Assembly (NCBI RefSeq): GCF_019334805.1 | Contig: NZ_CP079822.1 | Coordinates: forward strand, 1,674,001-1,738,000 | Direction of reading: 5' to 3' | Origin: Rothia mucilaginosa | GTDB taxonomy: Bacteria > Actinomycetota > Actinomycetes > Actinomycetales > Micrococcaceae | Length of the DNA: 64,000 nucleotides | In this document: piece by piece, positions 10,220 to 18,758 of the stretch | Position numbering within the stretch: the stretch's first letter is position 1 | How the letters are laid out: each line of letters starts with the position of its first letter | The notes under the pieces: model-generated | Told to the model about the DNA's origin: nothing | What the model saw: only the letters and a program-made list of their open reading frames with translations | Databases searched by the model: none | Translations under genes and position numbers: made by a program

Positions 10220-11017
10220 ATGGGTCAGAAAATTCACCCGAACGGTTTCCGACTGGGCATCACCACTGACCACGTCTCCAAGTGGTTCGCTGATTCCAAC
10301 AAGCCCGGCGAGCGTTACGCTGACTTCGTCCGCGAGGACGTAAAGATCCGCGAGCTGCTGGCAAAGAACCTGGATCGCGCAGGCGTTGCAAAGGTCGAGA
10401 TTGAGCGTACCCGTGACCGCGTGCGTGTGGACATCCACACCGCTCGTCCCGGTATCGTGATTGGCCGCCGTGGCGCAGAAGCAGACCGCATCCGCGGCGA
10501 GCTCGAGAAGCTCACCAACAAGCAGATTCAGCTGAACATCCTCGAGGTTGCTAACCCCGACCTCTCCGCTCAGCTGGTTGCACAGAGCATCGCAGAGCAG
10601 CTCGCATCGCGTGTTGCATTCCGACGTGCAATGAAGAAGGCAATCCAGTCCGCACAGCGTGCAGGCGCAAAGGGTATCCGTATCCAGTGCTCCGGCCGTC
10701 TGGGTGGCGCTGAAATGTCCCGTTCCGAGTTCTACCGCGAAGGCCGTGTGCCCCTGCACACCCTGCGTGCGAACATCGACTACGGCTTCTTCGAGGCTAA
10801 GACCACCTTCGGTCGCATCGGCGTGAAGGTCTGGATCTACAAGGGCGACCTGACCGACAAGGAGCTGGCAGCTCAGCAGGCAGCAAACAACCGCCGTGGC
10901 AACCGCCGCGATGGTGACCGCCGCCGCCAGGGCAACCGTGGTCCTCGTCGCGAGCGCCGCAACGAGAACGCTTCGGCAAAGGTCGAGGCCAAGACTGCAG
11001 AGAACGGTGAGGCATAA
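10220..11017 (+). CDS. rpsC: 30S ribosomal protein S3 with basic C-terminal extension
   Basis: 265 residues. The KH-type RNA-binding core spans roughly residues 1-110 ([22 protein letters not shown]), followed by the S3 C-terminal domain (about 120-215). From about residue 218 a low-complexity Arg/Asn/Gly tail ([17 protein letters not shown]...) follows, then an acidic end. S3 lies at the mRNA entry channel with S4 and S5. S5 in this window has a similar basic extension at its N terminus. The gene starts right after rplV and abuts rplP. Confidence 0.98.
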   Translation: MGQKIHPNGFRLGITTDHVSKWFADSNKPGERYADFVREDVKIRELLAKNLDRAGVAKVEIERTRDRVRVDIHTARPGIVIGRRGAEADRIRGELEKLTNKQIQLNILEVANPDLSAQLVAQSIAEQLASRVAFRRAMKKAIQSAQRAGAKGIRIQCSGRLGGAEMSRSEFYREGRVPLHTLRANIDYGFFEAKTTFGRIGVKVWIYKGDLTDKELAAQQAANNRRGNRRDGDRRRQGNRGPRRERRNENASAKVEAKTAENGEA

Positions 11018-11437
11018 ATGCTTATTCCCCGTCGAGTAAAGTACCGCAAGCAGCACCACCCCAAGCGTAGTGGTCTCGCAAAGGGCGGCACCGAGGTTAG
11101 CTTCGGTGAGTGGGGCATTCAGGCCCTGTCGCCCGCATACGTGACCAACCGCCAGATTGAGGCTGCACGTATCGCAATGACCCGTCACATCAAGCGTGGC
11201 GGTAAGGTCTGGATCAACATTTATCCCGACCGTCCGCTGACCAAGAAGCCTGCTGAAACCCGTATGGGTTCCGGTAAGGGTTCGCCCGAGTGGTGGGTCG
11301 CAAATGTCAAGCCGGGTCGAGTCATGTTTGAACTCTCCGGTGTGTCCGAAGAAGTGGCTCGCGAGGCAATGCGCCTGGCAATCCACAAGCTCCCGATGAA
11401 GGCACGTGTTGTGCGTCGCCGCGAAGGTGGTGAATAA
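11018..11437 (+). CDS. rplP: 50S ribosomal protein L16
   Basis: 139 residues, opening [19 protein letters not shown], with [19 protein letters not shown] in the C-terminal half. L16 organises the A-site region of 23S rRNA and helps place the tRNA elbow. It directly follows rpsC without a gap and precedes rpmC by 5 nt. Confidence 0.98.
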   Translation: MLIPRRVKYRKQHHPKRSGLAKGGTEVSFGEWGIQALSPAYVTNRQIEAARIAMTRHIKRGGKVWINIYPDRPLTKKPAETRMGSGKGSPEWWVANVKPGRVMFELSGVSEEVAREAMRLAIHKLPMKARVVRRREGGE

Positions 11438-11442
11438 GCGAG

Positions 11443-11682
11443 ATGGCAGTAGGATCCAAGGACCTGAGCATCGATAAGCTCGCAGAGCTCTCCAACGAAG
11501 AGCTGGCTGCAAAGCTGAGCGAAGCGAAGAAGGAACTCTTCAACATCCGCTTCCAGGAAGTCACCGGTCAGGCTAACGCAGGTCGTCGCCGCACTATCAA
11601 GCGCGACATCGCACGTATCTACACCGTGCTGCGTGAGCGCGAGCTCGGTATTCGTCCCGCAACTGAAGGTGAGTCCAAGTGA
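11443..11682 (+). CDS. rpmC: 50S ribosomal protein L29
   Basis: 79 residues. The core [24 protein letters not shown] and the C-terminal [12 protein letters not shown] are diagnostic. L29 is a small helical protein near the tunnel exit beside L23. The TGA stop overlaps the rpsQ GTG start by 4 nt. Confidence 0.97.
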   Translation: MAVGSKDLSIDKLAELSNEELAAKLSEAKKELFNIRFQEVTGQANAGRRRTIKRDIARIYTVLRERELGIRPATEGESK

Positions 11683-11951
11683 GTGAAGTAAAGAACGAAG
11701 AGCGCGGCTACCGCAAGACCCGCCGCGGCTACGTTGTCTCCGACAAGATGGACAAGACCGTTGTCGTCGAGGTCGAGGACCACGTGAAGCACGCACTGTA
11801 CGGCAAGGTCGTTCGCCGTAGCTCCAAGATCAAGGCACACGACGAGCAGAACACTGCTGGTATCGGTGACCTCGTTCTGATTGCAGAGACCCGTCCGCTG
11901 TCCGCTTCCAAGCGCTGGCGTATCGTGGAGATCATCGAGAAGGCTAAGTAA
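11679..11951 (+). CDS. rpsQ: 30S ribosomal protein S17
   Basis: 90 residues, GTG start at 11679 overlapping rpmC. Family motifs [19 protein letters not shown] and [21 protein letters not shown] are present. S17 is a primary 16S rRNA-binding OB-fold protein. It is the last gene of the S10 operon and is followed by a strong terminator. Confidence 0.97.
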   Translation: MSEVKNEERGYRKTRRGYVVSDKMDKTVVVEVEDHVKHALYGKVVRRSSKIKAHDEQNTAGIGDLVLIAETRPLSASKRWRIVEIIEKAK

Positions 11952-11981
11952 GCCCTCTAATGACTCTCTGCTAGAGCAATA

Positions 11982-12024
11982 AAAGGAGCCCTCTCCTACT
12001 TAGGTAGGAGAGGGCTCCTTTGCG
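11982..12024 (+). terminator. Terminator at the end of the S10 operon
   Basis: Eighteen-bp perfect stem (11982-11999 with 12004-12021), loop TTAG; the 3' arm ends CTCCTTT and then GCGTTT. It closes the S10 operon exactly at the classical S10/spc boundary. Confidence 0.9.
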
Positions 12025-12440
12025 TTTAACCTTTATTCGGGAGAACTCAGCGGGAAGTTCTGTGAGCTACAGAATCAACGATAGAAGTCATGAAATGCCG
12101 AATAAATATTTGTCATAAAACTTTTGAAGATGTCATACAGAAAAGTGGTTACTTTTACCGGACAACGCTATCAAAGAGCCACGTAGCTTGAGCTGGAGGA
12201 AGAAATCCCCTTGTGGAGCGTGTATGCGGGGCTTTAGGGAGGATAGCGACGGTGGCTAAAAGAGTCGTGAGAAGCGTGGGCGCTGATAATAGCTGCTTGA
12301 AAATAACCTAACGAGGCACTTATTATCAACTTTATAGTTGCTTAGTCTAGCCTTGCTTCATCCATAGGGGCTTAGCTACGCATCTTCCGGAGGTTGCACG
12401 ACCTTTGGAGAAGTACCACTACACATCATCGAGGATCAGC
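12025..12440 (+). other. Upstream region of the surface-protein gene
   Basis: An AT-richer 400-bp gap with no gene. It contains a small inverted repeat CAACT-TTAT-AGTTG (12327-12340) and the DtxR-like stretch described separately. GGAGG at 12389-12393 precedes a TTG at 12405 that is in frame with the gene, but the ATG at 12441 is preferred as start. Confidence 0.5.
12342..12360. promoter_or_regulatory. DtxR/IdeR-like candidate site
   Basis: TTAGTCTAGCCTTGCTTCA matches the 19-bp DtxR-type iron-box consensus TTAGGTTAGCCTAACCTAA at 13 positions, including the central TAGCCT. It lies about 80 bp upstream of the surface-protein start. The match is moderate and the regulator is not in the window. 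Confidence 0.25.
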
Positions 12441-15236
12441 ATGACTTCTTCACCCAAGCCCTCACGTAAGCTGCTCGCCATTGCTGGCGCACTTTCCGTT
12501 GTCGCAGGTTCTTTCGCTGCGGTTCCCGCTACCTTTGCGGCAAACGTCTCCGCTTCCGTCCCCGGAGGAAACTCCCAGACCTCTGCTGAGGAATGCCGCC
12601 ACATTGCAGTGAGCGCTACCCAGTACCAGGGCCTGCCCGGCCAGTACCAGCTGGCATACTCGGCAGCAACCTCCTCCCTCTACACCTCCTTCTCCTCCGG
12701 CCGCCCGCCGGTACTGACCGGTGGTGTCGGCACCTGGAACGTTGGATCCACCCCGAGCCTCTCCACTGTCTACCAGTTCCCGACCACCGACTTCACCGCA
12801 CGTGGCGCTACCGCACCGACCGGTAAGCAGATTGAATCTCCCTACGGTATTGCCTACGACGAAGCAACCGGATACGTATGGGTGACCCAGACCCGCGTCA
12901 ACAAGGTATCTGTCTTCGATCCCGCGACCAACAAGATTATCTGGAGCAGCGCAGAAGGCGAGGTCAACCACCCGCGCGAGGTACGCATCGATCCCTCCAG
13001 CGGCAAGGTCTTTGTATCTGGCTCCGGCGGCATTAGCGTCTTCGACACCACCCAGCACGCCCTGGTCAAGAAGATTGAATTCACCGACGCCAAGGGCGAA
13101 TCTGACATCGCAATGAACATGCACGTGGACTCCGCTGATGGCAAGCTCTACGTACCCTCCTTGAGTGCCGGCACCGTGAAGGTAATCGACACCAAGAGCT
13201 ACGAGGTTGAGAAGACTATTCAGCTGCACAAGGACAATGCTGAAGCCGACCTGAACGCCTCTGACGTCACCATCGACAAGTCTCTGAAGGAAATCTACGT
13301 CAGCTCCCAGGGTGACCGTAAGGGCACTAACTCTGGTATCACCGTCTACGACCTGGAAACCGGCGCCTACAAGAAGACCATTCCTTTCGGCTCTCAGGCT
13401 CTCGCCCTTGCCTCCGACGAAGCCCGTGACCTGCTGTACGTGACCGATTACGGTACCGGCAACGTCGGCGTTGTTGACGCACGCACCGGCACCGTTGTGT
13501 CTCAGGTGTCCACCGGCGCAACTAGCGGTGCGAATGATGTTCTGGTCACTGCAGACGGTAGCGTATACGCTGTAGCACGTAGCGTCGAAGGCGCTTCCGC
13601 TATCGAAACCGACTACACCATCGATAAGACCACCGGTGAATACCGCACCTCTAGCACCGAGCCTAAGGGCAAGGACAACGCAGATTCCCCGATTACCCCC
13701 GGCGTCATGGTGAAGATCAACACCACCGTTGAAACTGCCGCGAAGCCGGCAGTGCAGACTGCTTCTGAAGAGCTGGTGAAGACCTATGCCGACGGCGCTA
13801 AGCTCTACGCAGTGAAGGACTGGACCACCGGTGAAACCCTGAAGCTGCGTGGTGAAGGTTTCAAGACTCAGGACGGTTCGAAGGGCTCCGTGCTCGCCGT
13901 TAAGCTGAACAAGGGTCGTATCTCCGCGAAGGAAGAGCCGAAGTTCAACGGCGTTGAGGGCAACAGCGCAGGTGTTTGGGCGTACATCCAGGCAGATGAA
14001 AACGGTAACTTCACCGCTGAACTGCCGTACCCGACCACCGAGAACTCCAACCTGACGGAAAATCTGAAGAGCGGCGATAAGGTATCGGTCTTCCTGCTCT
14101 CCGGCTCCATTGTTGAAGGTGACACTCCTCGCGGTGGTGAAGCGCTCTCCGCAACTGTTGCAGAGAAGAAGGCAGACACCGCTGAGACCTGCGCACCGGC
14201 AGAAACCACCCAGGTCGCTGCTACTCCTTCTGGCGTGACTACCACTTACCCTGCCGGCACTAAGCTGAGCCTGCCGGATAGCGAACAGTCCACTCCGGCT
14301 CCGAGCGAGTCTGCTAAGCCTGAGCCGACCACTCCGGCTCCGAGTGAGTCTGCTAAGCCTGAGCCGACCACTCCGGCTCCGAGTGAGTCTGCTAAGCCTG
14401 AGCCGACTACTCCGGCTCCGAGCGAGTCTGCTAAGCCCGAGCCGAGCACCCCGGCACCCTCCGAAAGCGCAAATTCCAATGAAGTTGTGCACGAGTACAA
14501 GGACGGCGCTAAGGTCTACTTCCCCAAGACTTGGGACGGCCAGAAGCTGACCTTCCGCGGTGAAGGCTTCAAGACTCTGGACGGTAAGGGCTCCGTTATC
14601 GCCGTCAAGCTGAACAAGGGCGCTATTTCTGCGAAGGTAGAGCCTAAGCTCGCAGGCGTTGAAGGCAATAGCGCAGGCATCTGGGCATACATCAAGGCGG
14701 ACGAAAACGGTAACTTCACCGCAACCATCGACCGCCCCACCGTGGCAAACTCTAACCTGACTGAAGAACTGAAGACCGGCGATAGCGTTGCTATCTACCT
14801 GCTCTCCGGTTCCCTGACCGAGAACGATAACGTGCGCGGTGGTGTGGCTGCAGAATACACCTTCAGCGTTGACAACCAGGCACCTGCACCGAAGGCATCC
14901 GAATCGGCTAATGCACCTGTAACTAACCCCTCTGAGGCGCCTTCCGCACCGGCAGACTCCAAGGAACAGGTAAAGGAAAACGCTAAGGATCAGTCCAAGG
15001 CTCCCGCGGATTCTTTGAAGTCTGATGCTCAGAAGAAGGACAGCACTGCACCGAAGACCTCCGGCTCTTCGTCGCAGAACGTCACCTCTTCCAACAACGG
15101 CTCCACCGCTTCGAGCTCCTCGAAGTCTTCGCTGGCTAACACCGGTGCTTCGGGCGTCGTCGTTGCTGCAGGAATCGGCGTTCTTGCCCTGGTCGTTGGC
15201 GCAACCGTGCTGGTAGCACGTCGCCGCAAGGCATAG
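12441..15236 (+). CDS. Secreted, sortase-anchored beta-propeller surface protein with tandem modules
   Basis: 931 residues from ATG 12441, which puts a signal peptide at the N terminus (SRKLLAIAGALSVVAG..., likely cleavage near residue 33). Residues ~50-430 hold YVTN-type beta-propeller repeats (GYVWVTQTRVNKVSVFDP, KVFVSGSGGISVFDT). Two related ~130-residue modules follow, at ~446-574 and ~683-812; both have the pattern DGAK-Y ... LRGEGFKT/FRGEGFKT ... AVKLNKG ... GNSAG. Between them lies a stalk of 13-residue repeats TPAPSESAKPEPT. The C terminus is a Ser/Lys-rich linker, LANTG (898-902), a hydrophobic span and RRRKA. LAxTG is the signal known for class E sortases. Role is probably adhesion or ligand binding at the wall; the ligand is unknown. 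Codon bias resembles the ribosomal genes, so strong expression is likely. Confidence 0.9.
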   Translation: MTSSPKPSRKLLAIAGALSVVAGSFAAVPATFAANVSASVPGGNSQTSAEECRHIAVSATQYQGLPGQYQLAYSAATSSLYTSFSSGRPPVLTGGVGTWNVGSTPSLSTVYQFPTTDFTARGATAPTGKQIESPYGIAYDEATGYVWVTQTRVNKVSVFDPATNKIIWSSAEGEVNHPREVRIDPSSGKVFVSGSGGISVFDTTQHALVKKIEFTDAKGESDIAMNMHVDSADGKLYVPSLSAGTVKVIDTKSYEVEKTIQLHKDNAEADLNASDVTIDKSLKEIYVSSQGDRKGTNSGITVYDLETGAYKKTIPFGSQALALASDEARDLLYVTDYGTGNVGVVDARTGTVVSQVSTGATSGANDVLVTADGSVYAVARSVEGASAIETDYTIDKTTGEYRTSSTEPKGKDNADSPITPGVMVKINTTVETAAKPAVQTASEELVKTYADGAKLYAVKDWTTGETLKLRGEGFKTQDGSKGSVLAVKLNKGRISAKEEPKFNGVEGNSAGVWAYIQADENGNFTAELPYPTTENSNLTENLKSGDKVSVFLLSGSIVEGDTPRGGEALSATVAEKKADTAETCAPAETTQVAATPSGVTTTYPAGTKLSLPDSEQSTPAPSESAKPEPTTPAPSESAKPEPTTPAPSESAKPEPTTPAPSESAKPEPSTPAPSESANSNEVVHEYKDGAKVYFPKTWDGQKLTFRGEGFKTLDGKGSVIAVKLNKGAISAKVEPKLAGVEGNSAGIWAYIKADENGNFTATIDRPTVANSNLTEELKTGDSVAIYLLSGSLTENDNVRGGVAAEYTFSVDNQAPAPKASESANAPVTNPSEAPSAPADSKEQVKENAKDQSKAPADSLKSDAQKKDSTAPKTSGSSSQNVTSSNNGSTASSSSKSSLANTGASGVVVAAGIGVLALVVGATVLVARRRKA
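14292..14467 (+). repeat. 39-bp coding tandem repeat (four units plus a partial fifth)
   Basis: Units begin at 14292, 14331, 14370 and 14409, with a diverged 20-bp partial unit from 14448. Each full unit encodes TPAPSESAKPEPT with slight variation in the last copy. Units differ only at a few synonymous sites, which suggests recent expansion by slippage or recombination. The unit forms the stalk between the two modules of the surface protein, so copy number would set stalk length. Confidence 0.93.
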
Positions 15237-15355
15237 CCCGTACCCCACGGCAGCCCACGATACTACCGCTTGGCGGTAGCGAAAGAGGTAGAGCGGGATC
15301 TGCTAGATATTCAAGAACCCGCTTGACTCTCTGAAACTGCCGATAGGCGCTGAAA

Positions 15356-15396
15356 GGGGCGGTACCCATCGAACCGATGGGTACCGCCCCTATCGT
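15356..15396 (+). terminator. Terminator of the surface-protein gene
   Basis: Perfect 16-bp stem (15356-15371 with 15375-15390), 3-nt loop, followed by TATCGTTTTG. A smaller hairpin CTACCGC/GCGGTAG (15263-15279) lies nearer the stop. Confidence 0.85.
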
Positions 15397-15576
15397 TTTG
15401 CCTATACGTCTGTATTCGAGCGGAAGGCCTAGACCAGGATCAGAAGTAGTAGCGGGGGAGAGCGGAAGAGAAGCGGAGGAAGGGTGAAGCGCACCCTCTG
15501 CGCTCGCCCGCCCTTATTTGACGAGTTAACAGCCTGAAGAATGAAGTGCGGGATTCTAACGCCTCAAATACGAAGA

Positions 15577-15600
15577 AAACCCGCACCGAAGTGCGGGTTT
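15577..15600. terminator. GC-rich hairpin with A/T flanks, terminator-like on either strand
   Basis: Ten-bp perfect stem with a CGAA loop. The minus-strand reading is followed by TCTTCG and the plus strand by AGTGTC, so termination strength is uncertain. No gene ends directly beside it. Confidence 0.5.
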
Positions 15601-15601
15601 A

Positions 15602-15698
15602 GTGTCAAAGCGAGGTTCGGTCCCTAGACAAACGGATTAGCGAGGAAAAAGGGACCCAAGAAATCTGTCCGATAAGGACCGAACCTCTTGTTTGACGC
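15602..15698. repeat. Composite inverted-repeat element 1
   Basis: Outer arms GTGTCAAA (15602-15609) and TTTGACGC (15691-15698), inner arms GAGGTTCGGTCC (15612-15623) and GGACCGAACCTC (15676-15687). Inside, GGTCCC (15619-15624) could pair instead with GGGACC (15651-15656), so two exclusive folds are possible. A similar element with GTGTCAAA/TTTGACAC ends lies at 17560-17651 on the other side of the second propeller gene. It could be a miniature element, a small structured RNA or a large-loop terminator. Confidence 0.5.
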
Positions 15699-16186
15699 AT
15701 GCGTCTCTTCTATTATGGTACATCTCGCTGATTTTCGCACCTTGAATCGCGATTTTTGCTAAAAAACTTGATTTTTGAAAAAACAACCCTTAATTTCTAA
15801 ATTTTTAAGCAGATTTTTTCAGAACGCTGTTTTGAGGGGGTCAGAGGTGAAGAAATATTACAAAATCTATGGCTCTGGTCGACTCGATATAAGTCTTTTA
15901 GTTCTAGAAGATGCCGATAGTTCTAGATATATGTCTTTTATGCTAATTATGTTTAGATTGTAAAGCTTTCATGGGGTAAATTTGCCCCGCTCAGAGCCGG
16001 AGGGGAGAACAGCTCCGGATGCCAATATAGGACCTCTTGAGGATGAATTTCGTAGTGCATGGACTGCACTAGAAAAGCCTCAAAATGGTGGGCAAAGCGT
16101 AAGATATACAGCAGAAAGCTCCGGATGCTAAGCCCGCAAAATATAAGGTGAGCTAGCCTCCAAACTACACAACTCTGGAGATACTT

Positions 16187-17377
16187 ATGGTTCCCCCTGT
16201 CGCAGGAGAAGAGCAGAAGAACGTGCCGGATGCTAAGCGTTTTTCCGTGGATCGTTCCGCGGGACTTGCTGGCCAGTATCAAGTGGCATACAACCCTGAA
16301 GAGAACGTTCTTTTTGTAAGTGGAAGCTATAACCACACAAAGACCCACGGCACTCTCTGCGCCACAATTGCTCGCATAAACGCGGATACCCTGCAGATTG
16401 AGCAGACGGCTACTCTGCCCGTTATCCCGGAAAATAACCCCGAACTAGCAAACCTCTTCCAGGTTCAAGCTGCCTATGGGTTAGCCGCAGACAATGAACG
16501 GGGGCTTCTCTGGACCGGAGGAACCCGCACAAACTCGGTTACCGCATACTCCCAAAAGGACCTATCGCGCGTATGGGATTCTCTCGTTCTAGAAGTAGAG
16601 ATGCTGACTCCGCGTGAGCTATACGTCGCACCCAACGGTGCCGTACTCGTTACCGGAATGGGCGGCTACCAGGTGATTTCTGCACCCACCGCAGAGGGGG
16701 AACGTAGGGTTAGCCCCCTTCAAGGGGAAGGCCCTGCCATGCTACTAGGACCCGTAGCGGACGAAAGCCGTAGCCTCCTGTACATCCCGAATATTATGCG
16801 AGATGAAATCTGGGTTGTGGATATGAATACCTGGGAGCTTGCACGCAAGCTGCCCGTAATTGGCGGGGAAGACGCCAATACTCCAGTCGGTGTTCACGGT
16901 GTGGAGATTGTTTCGACGCGCGGTGAACTATATGTCTCTGCGCAAGGGCGCGAGGGTAAGAATGGCGGTCTGTATGTTCTGAGCTTTGAGGGTGAGCACC
17001 TCGCTTATCTTCCGTTCGGAAAGATGCCCACCGATATCTTGCTCGATGCAGAACGTCACCTGCTCTATGTTGCTGATTTCGGTGGCAAGGGGGAGGCGGC
17101 AGTTGCTGGTGGCGGAACTGTTACCGTCATTAATACGCTCAATCGAGCCATTATTGACACCGTGCAGGTGGCTCCCACCCGCATTAACCACCAGGTCCTG
17201 TTGAAGGACGGGAGTGTCATTGCTGTCGATAAAGCAGGAGACTACCCCGCAGCTGAGGTTCCCTACGTGCTGGATGCAAACTCTGGCGAATACTATGAGG
17301 CTGCAGAAGAGACTCGACCGGGAGAACCTCCTCGCCCTATCATTCGTGACGGTATCGCGAAAGTATATATGCCCTAG
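16187..17377 (+). CDS. Propeller-only paralogue of the surface protein, without signal peptide
   Basis: 396 residues from ATG 16187 with GGAG 7 nt upstream; an in-frame TAG lies about 45 nt upstream, so no longer start exists. AGLAGQYQVAYNPEENVLFVSG aligns with QGLPGQYQLAYSAATSSLYTSF of the surface protein, and YVTN-like repeats continue to the end. The chain stops where the propeller stops: no modules, no stalk, no sortase signal and no export signal. Codon use is less biased than in the paralogue. It may be a cytoplasmic propeller or a decayed copy that lost both ends; the intact 396-codon frame favours a maintained protein. Confidence 0.75.
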   Translation: MVPPVAGEEQKNVPDAKRFSVDRSAGLAGQYQVAYNPEENVLFVSGSYNHTKTHGTLCATIARINADTLQIEQTATLPVIPENNPELANLFQVQAAYGLAADNERGLLWTGGTRTNSVTAYSQKDLSRVWDSLVLEVEMLTPRELYVAPNGAVLVTGMGGYQVISAPTAEGERRVSPLQGEGPAMLLGPVADESRSLLYIPNIMRDEIWVVDMNTWELARKLPVIGGEDANTPVGVHGVEIVSTRGELYVSAQGREGKNGGLYVLSFEGEHLAYLPFGKMPTDILLDAERHLLYVADFGGKGEAAVAGGGTVTVINTLNRAIIDTVQVAPTRINHQVLLKDGSVIAVDKAGDYPAAEVPYVLDANSGEYYEAAEETRPGEPPRPIIRDGIAKVYMP

Positions 17378-17761
17378 CTGATGAGTGAAGAGCGACTGAG
17401 AGCAGCTGATATATCAACGTAGTGCGTGCCGCGCTCTAGCACTGTGCGTATGTCTGAGAGGTGGGGAGTAGGACCGGGGTGGTCTCTTGCCAGTACTGCG
17501 GCAAGTCTGTCGTGGAGGGACATTAAAGCGTAGTAAAATATTAATATCTATCTTCTTTGTTTGACACATTGTTTGATAGATTTCTCGAGGCCCCTTCAGT
17601 TTCTTATGCGTCAGGAACTACACGAAGGGGCCTCCTGCTTTAAGTGTCAAATAAGGGGCCTTCTCAATCGATGGTGATGTGGGGTATGGGGTTTTTGCTC
17701 TCTAAGCCCGGCTATCCCCAGAGATAGGGTGGAGGAGACTGAAATCATAGTCGGCAAACTC
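17378..17761. other. Gap between the second propeller gene and the spc promoter
   Basis: No gene is supported. It contains inverted-repeat element 2 (17560-17651), and a further AAGGGGCCTT (17654-17662) that could compete for its GAGGCCCCTTC arm. Confidence 0.5.
17560..17651. repeat. Composite inverted-repeat element 2
   Basis: Outer arms TTTGACAC (17560-17567) and GTGTCAAA (17644-17651) are perfect. Inner arms GAGGCCCCTTC (17587-17597) and GAAGGGGCCTC (17624-17634) form an 11-bp perfect stem. Architecture and terminal octamer match element 1 at 15602-15698, though the octamers are in the opposite order and the inner sequences differ. Confidence 0.5.
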
Positions 17762-17790
17762 TTGCGCTACATACCTGCTTCCTGTACAGT
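17762..17790 (+). promoter_or_regulatory. Candidate promoter of the spc operon
   Basis: TTGCGC (17762-17767), 17-bp spacer, TACAGT (17785-17790). The transcript would have a ~250-nt leader before rplN, in keeping with ribosomal operons. A separate promoter is required here because the S10 operon terminates 6 kb upstream. Confidence 0.5.
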
Positions 17791-18047
17791 GTTAAGACTG
17801 TGTGGCTGTATCCAAATAGCCGCACAACCACGGGCTTCTCGTGCCAGTGCATAATGCCGCTATTTACGGGTGGGATACGCCCGCTTCACGCGGGTCCAAA
17901 TGCTTCTGGCATGGGTTTGCCCCAGGCGTTTCCGCTAACCCCTTCCATAGAGTTGGGGCCCGGGGCGTCAACCAATCCCGTAAAAATGTTCCGCAAGGCT
18001 GGCTCGCGCCTAAAGCGAGTCGGAACCGGCGAGACGACAGGAGAAAT

Positions 18048-18419
18048 ATGATTCAGCAGGAGTCGCGACTGAAGGTCGCCGACAACACTGGTGCGAAGGA
18101 AATCCTGACCATCCGTGTTCTCGGTGGTTCCTCGCGTCGCTACGCAGGCATTGGCGACATCATTGTCGCAACCGTCAAGGATGCAATCCCCGGCGGTACC
18201 GTAAAGAAGGGTGACGTTGTCAAGGCAGTCGTCGTCCGCACCAAGAAGGAAACCCGTCGTCCCGACGGCTCCTACATCAAGTTCGACGAGAACTCCGCAG
18301 TGATCCTGAAGAACACTGATGGTGATCCCCGTGGTACCCGTATCTTCGGCCCCGTGGGTCGTGAGCTTCGCGACAAGAAGTTCATGAAGATCGTTTCGCT
18401 GGCTCCGGAGGTGCTCTAA
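18048..18419 (+). CDS. rplN: 50S ribosomal protein L14
   Basis: Start ATG 18048 with CAGGAGAAAT just upstream gives [20 protein letters not shown] and 123 residues, the normal size. An open frame from 17841 would add 69 non-conserved residues and is rejected. L14 binds 23S rRNA at the subunit interface (bridge B8). First gene of the spc operon, 3 nt before rplX. Confidence 0.98.
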   Translation: MIQQESRLKVADNTGAKEILTIRVLGGSSRRYAGIGDIIVATVKDAIPGGTVKKGDVVKAVVVRTKKETRRPDGSYIKFDENSAVILKNTDGDPRGTRIFGPVGRELRDKKFMKIVSLAPEVL

Positions 18420-18422
18420 TTC

Positions 18423-18758
18423 ATGGCTAAGATCAAGTCCGGCGACCTGGTTCAGGTTATTTCCGGTGCAGATAAGGGCAAGCAGGGCAAGGTTCTGAAG
18501 GTTCTCCCCAAGGAAAACCGCGTGATTGTTGAGGGCGTCAAGGTCGTCACCAAGCACACCAAGGCTAACCCCCTGACCGGCGCAGCAGGCGGCATTCAGA
18601 AGGTTGAGGCACCGATCCACGTTTCTAACGTTGCGATTGTTGACCCCGAGACCAAGAAGCCGACCCGTGTTGGTTTCCGCCTCGAGACTGTAGAGCGTGA
18701 CGGCAAGGAGCGCACCGTTCGCGTGCGCGTTGCTAAGCGTTCGGGTAAGGACATCTAA
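18423..18758 (+). CDS. rplX: 50S ribosomal protein L24
   Basis: 111 residues with the KOW motif [22 protein letters not shown] near the N terminus. L24 is an assembly initiator binding the 5' part of 23S rRNA. Its stop overlaps the rplE start (TAATG). Confidence 0.98.
   Translation: MAKIKSGDLVQVISGADKGKQGKVLKVLPKENRVIVEGVKVVTKHTKANPLTGAAGGIQKVEAPIHVSNVAIVDPETKKPTRVGFRLETVERDGKERTVRVRVAKRSGKDI

Larger units (their letters stand above)
15399..16186. other. Long non-coding gap between the two propeller genes
   Basis: No gene is supported in this ~790-bp gap. It holds a perfect hairpin AAACCCGCAC-CGAA-GTGCGGGTTT (15577-15600) and the inverted-repeat element at 15602-15698. The AT-rich stretch 15700-15960 has a 62-codon frame without recognisable content. 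AGCTCCGGATGC occurs at 16011-16022 and again at 16117-16128. CCGGATGCTAAGC occurs at 16121-16133 and again inside the next gene at 16226-16238, which hints at local duplication or rearrangement. Confidence 0.5.

Noticed and set aside
14292..14467. CRISPR array
   Set aside because: Units are directly adjacent at 39 bp with no unique spacers and are in-frame protein-coding repeats.
12462..15248. 928-codon open frame opposite the surface-protein gene
   Set aside because: The repetitive, biased codon use of the sense gene keeps the antisense frame free of stops; it encodes a Cys/Gly/Val-rich chain with no recognisable family.
15775..15963. 62-codon frame in the AT-rich gap
   Set aside because: No ribosome binding site, no homology recognised, AT-rich context.
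17841..18047. 69-residue N-terminal extension of L14
   Set aside because: Not conserved in L14; a clear GGAG site precedes ATG 18048.
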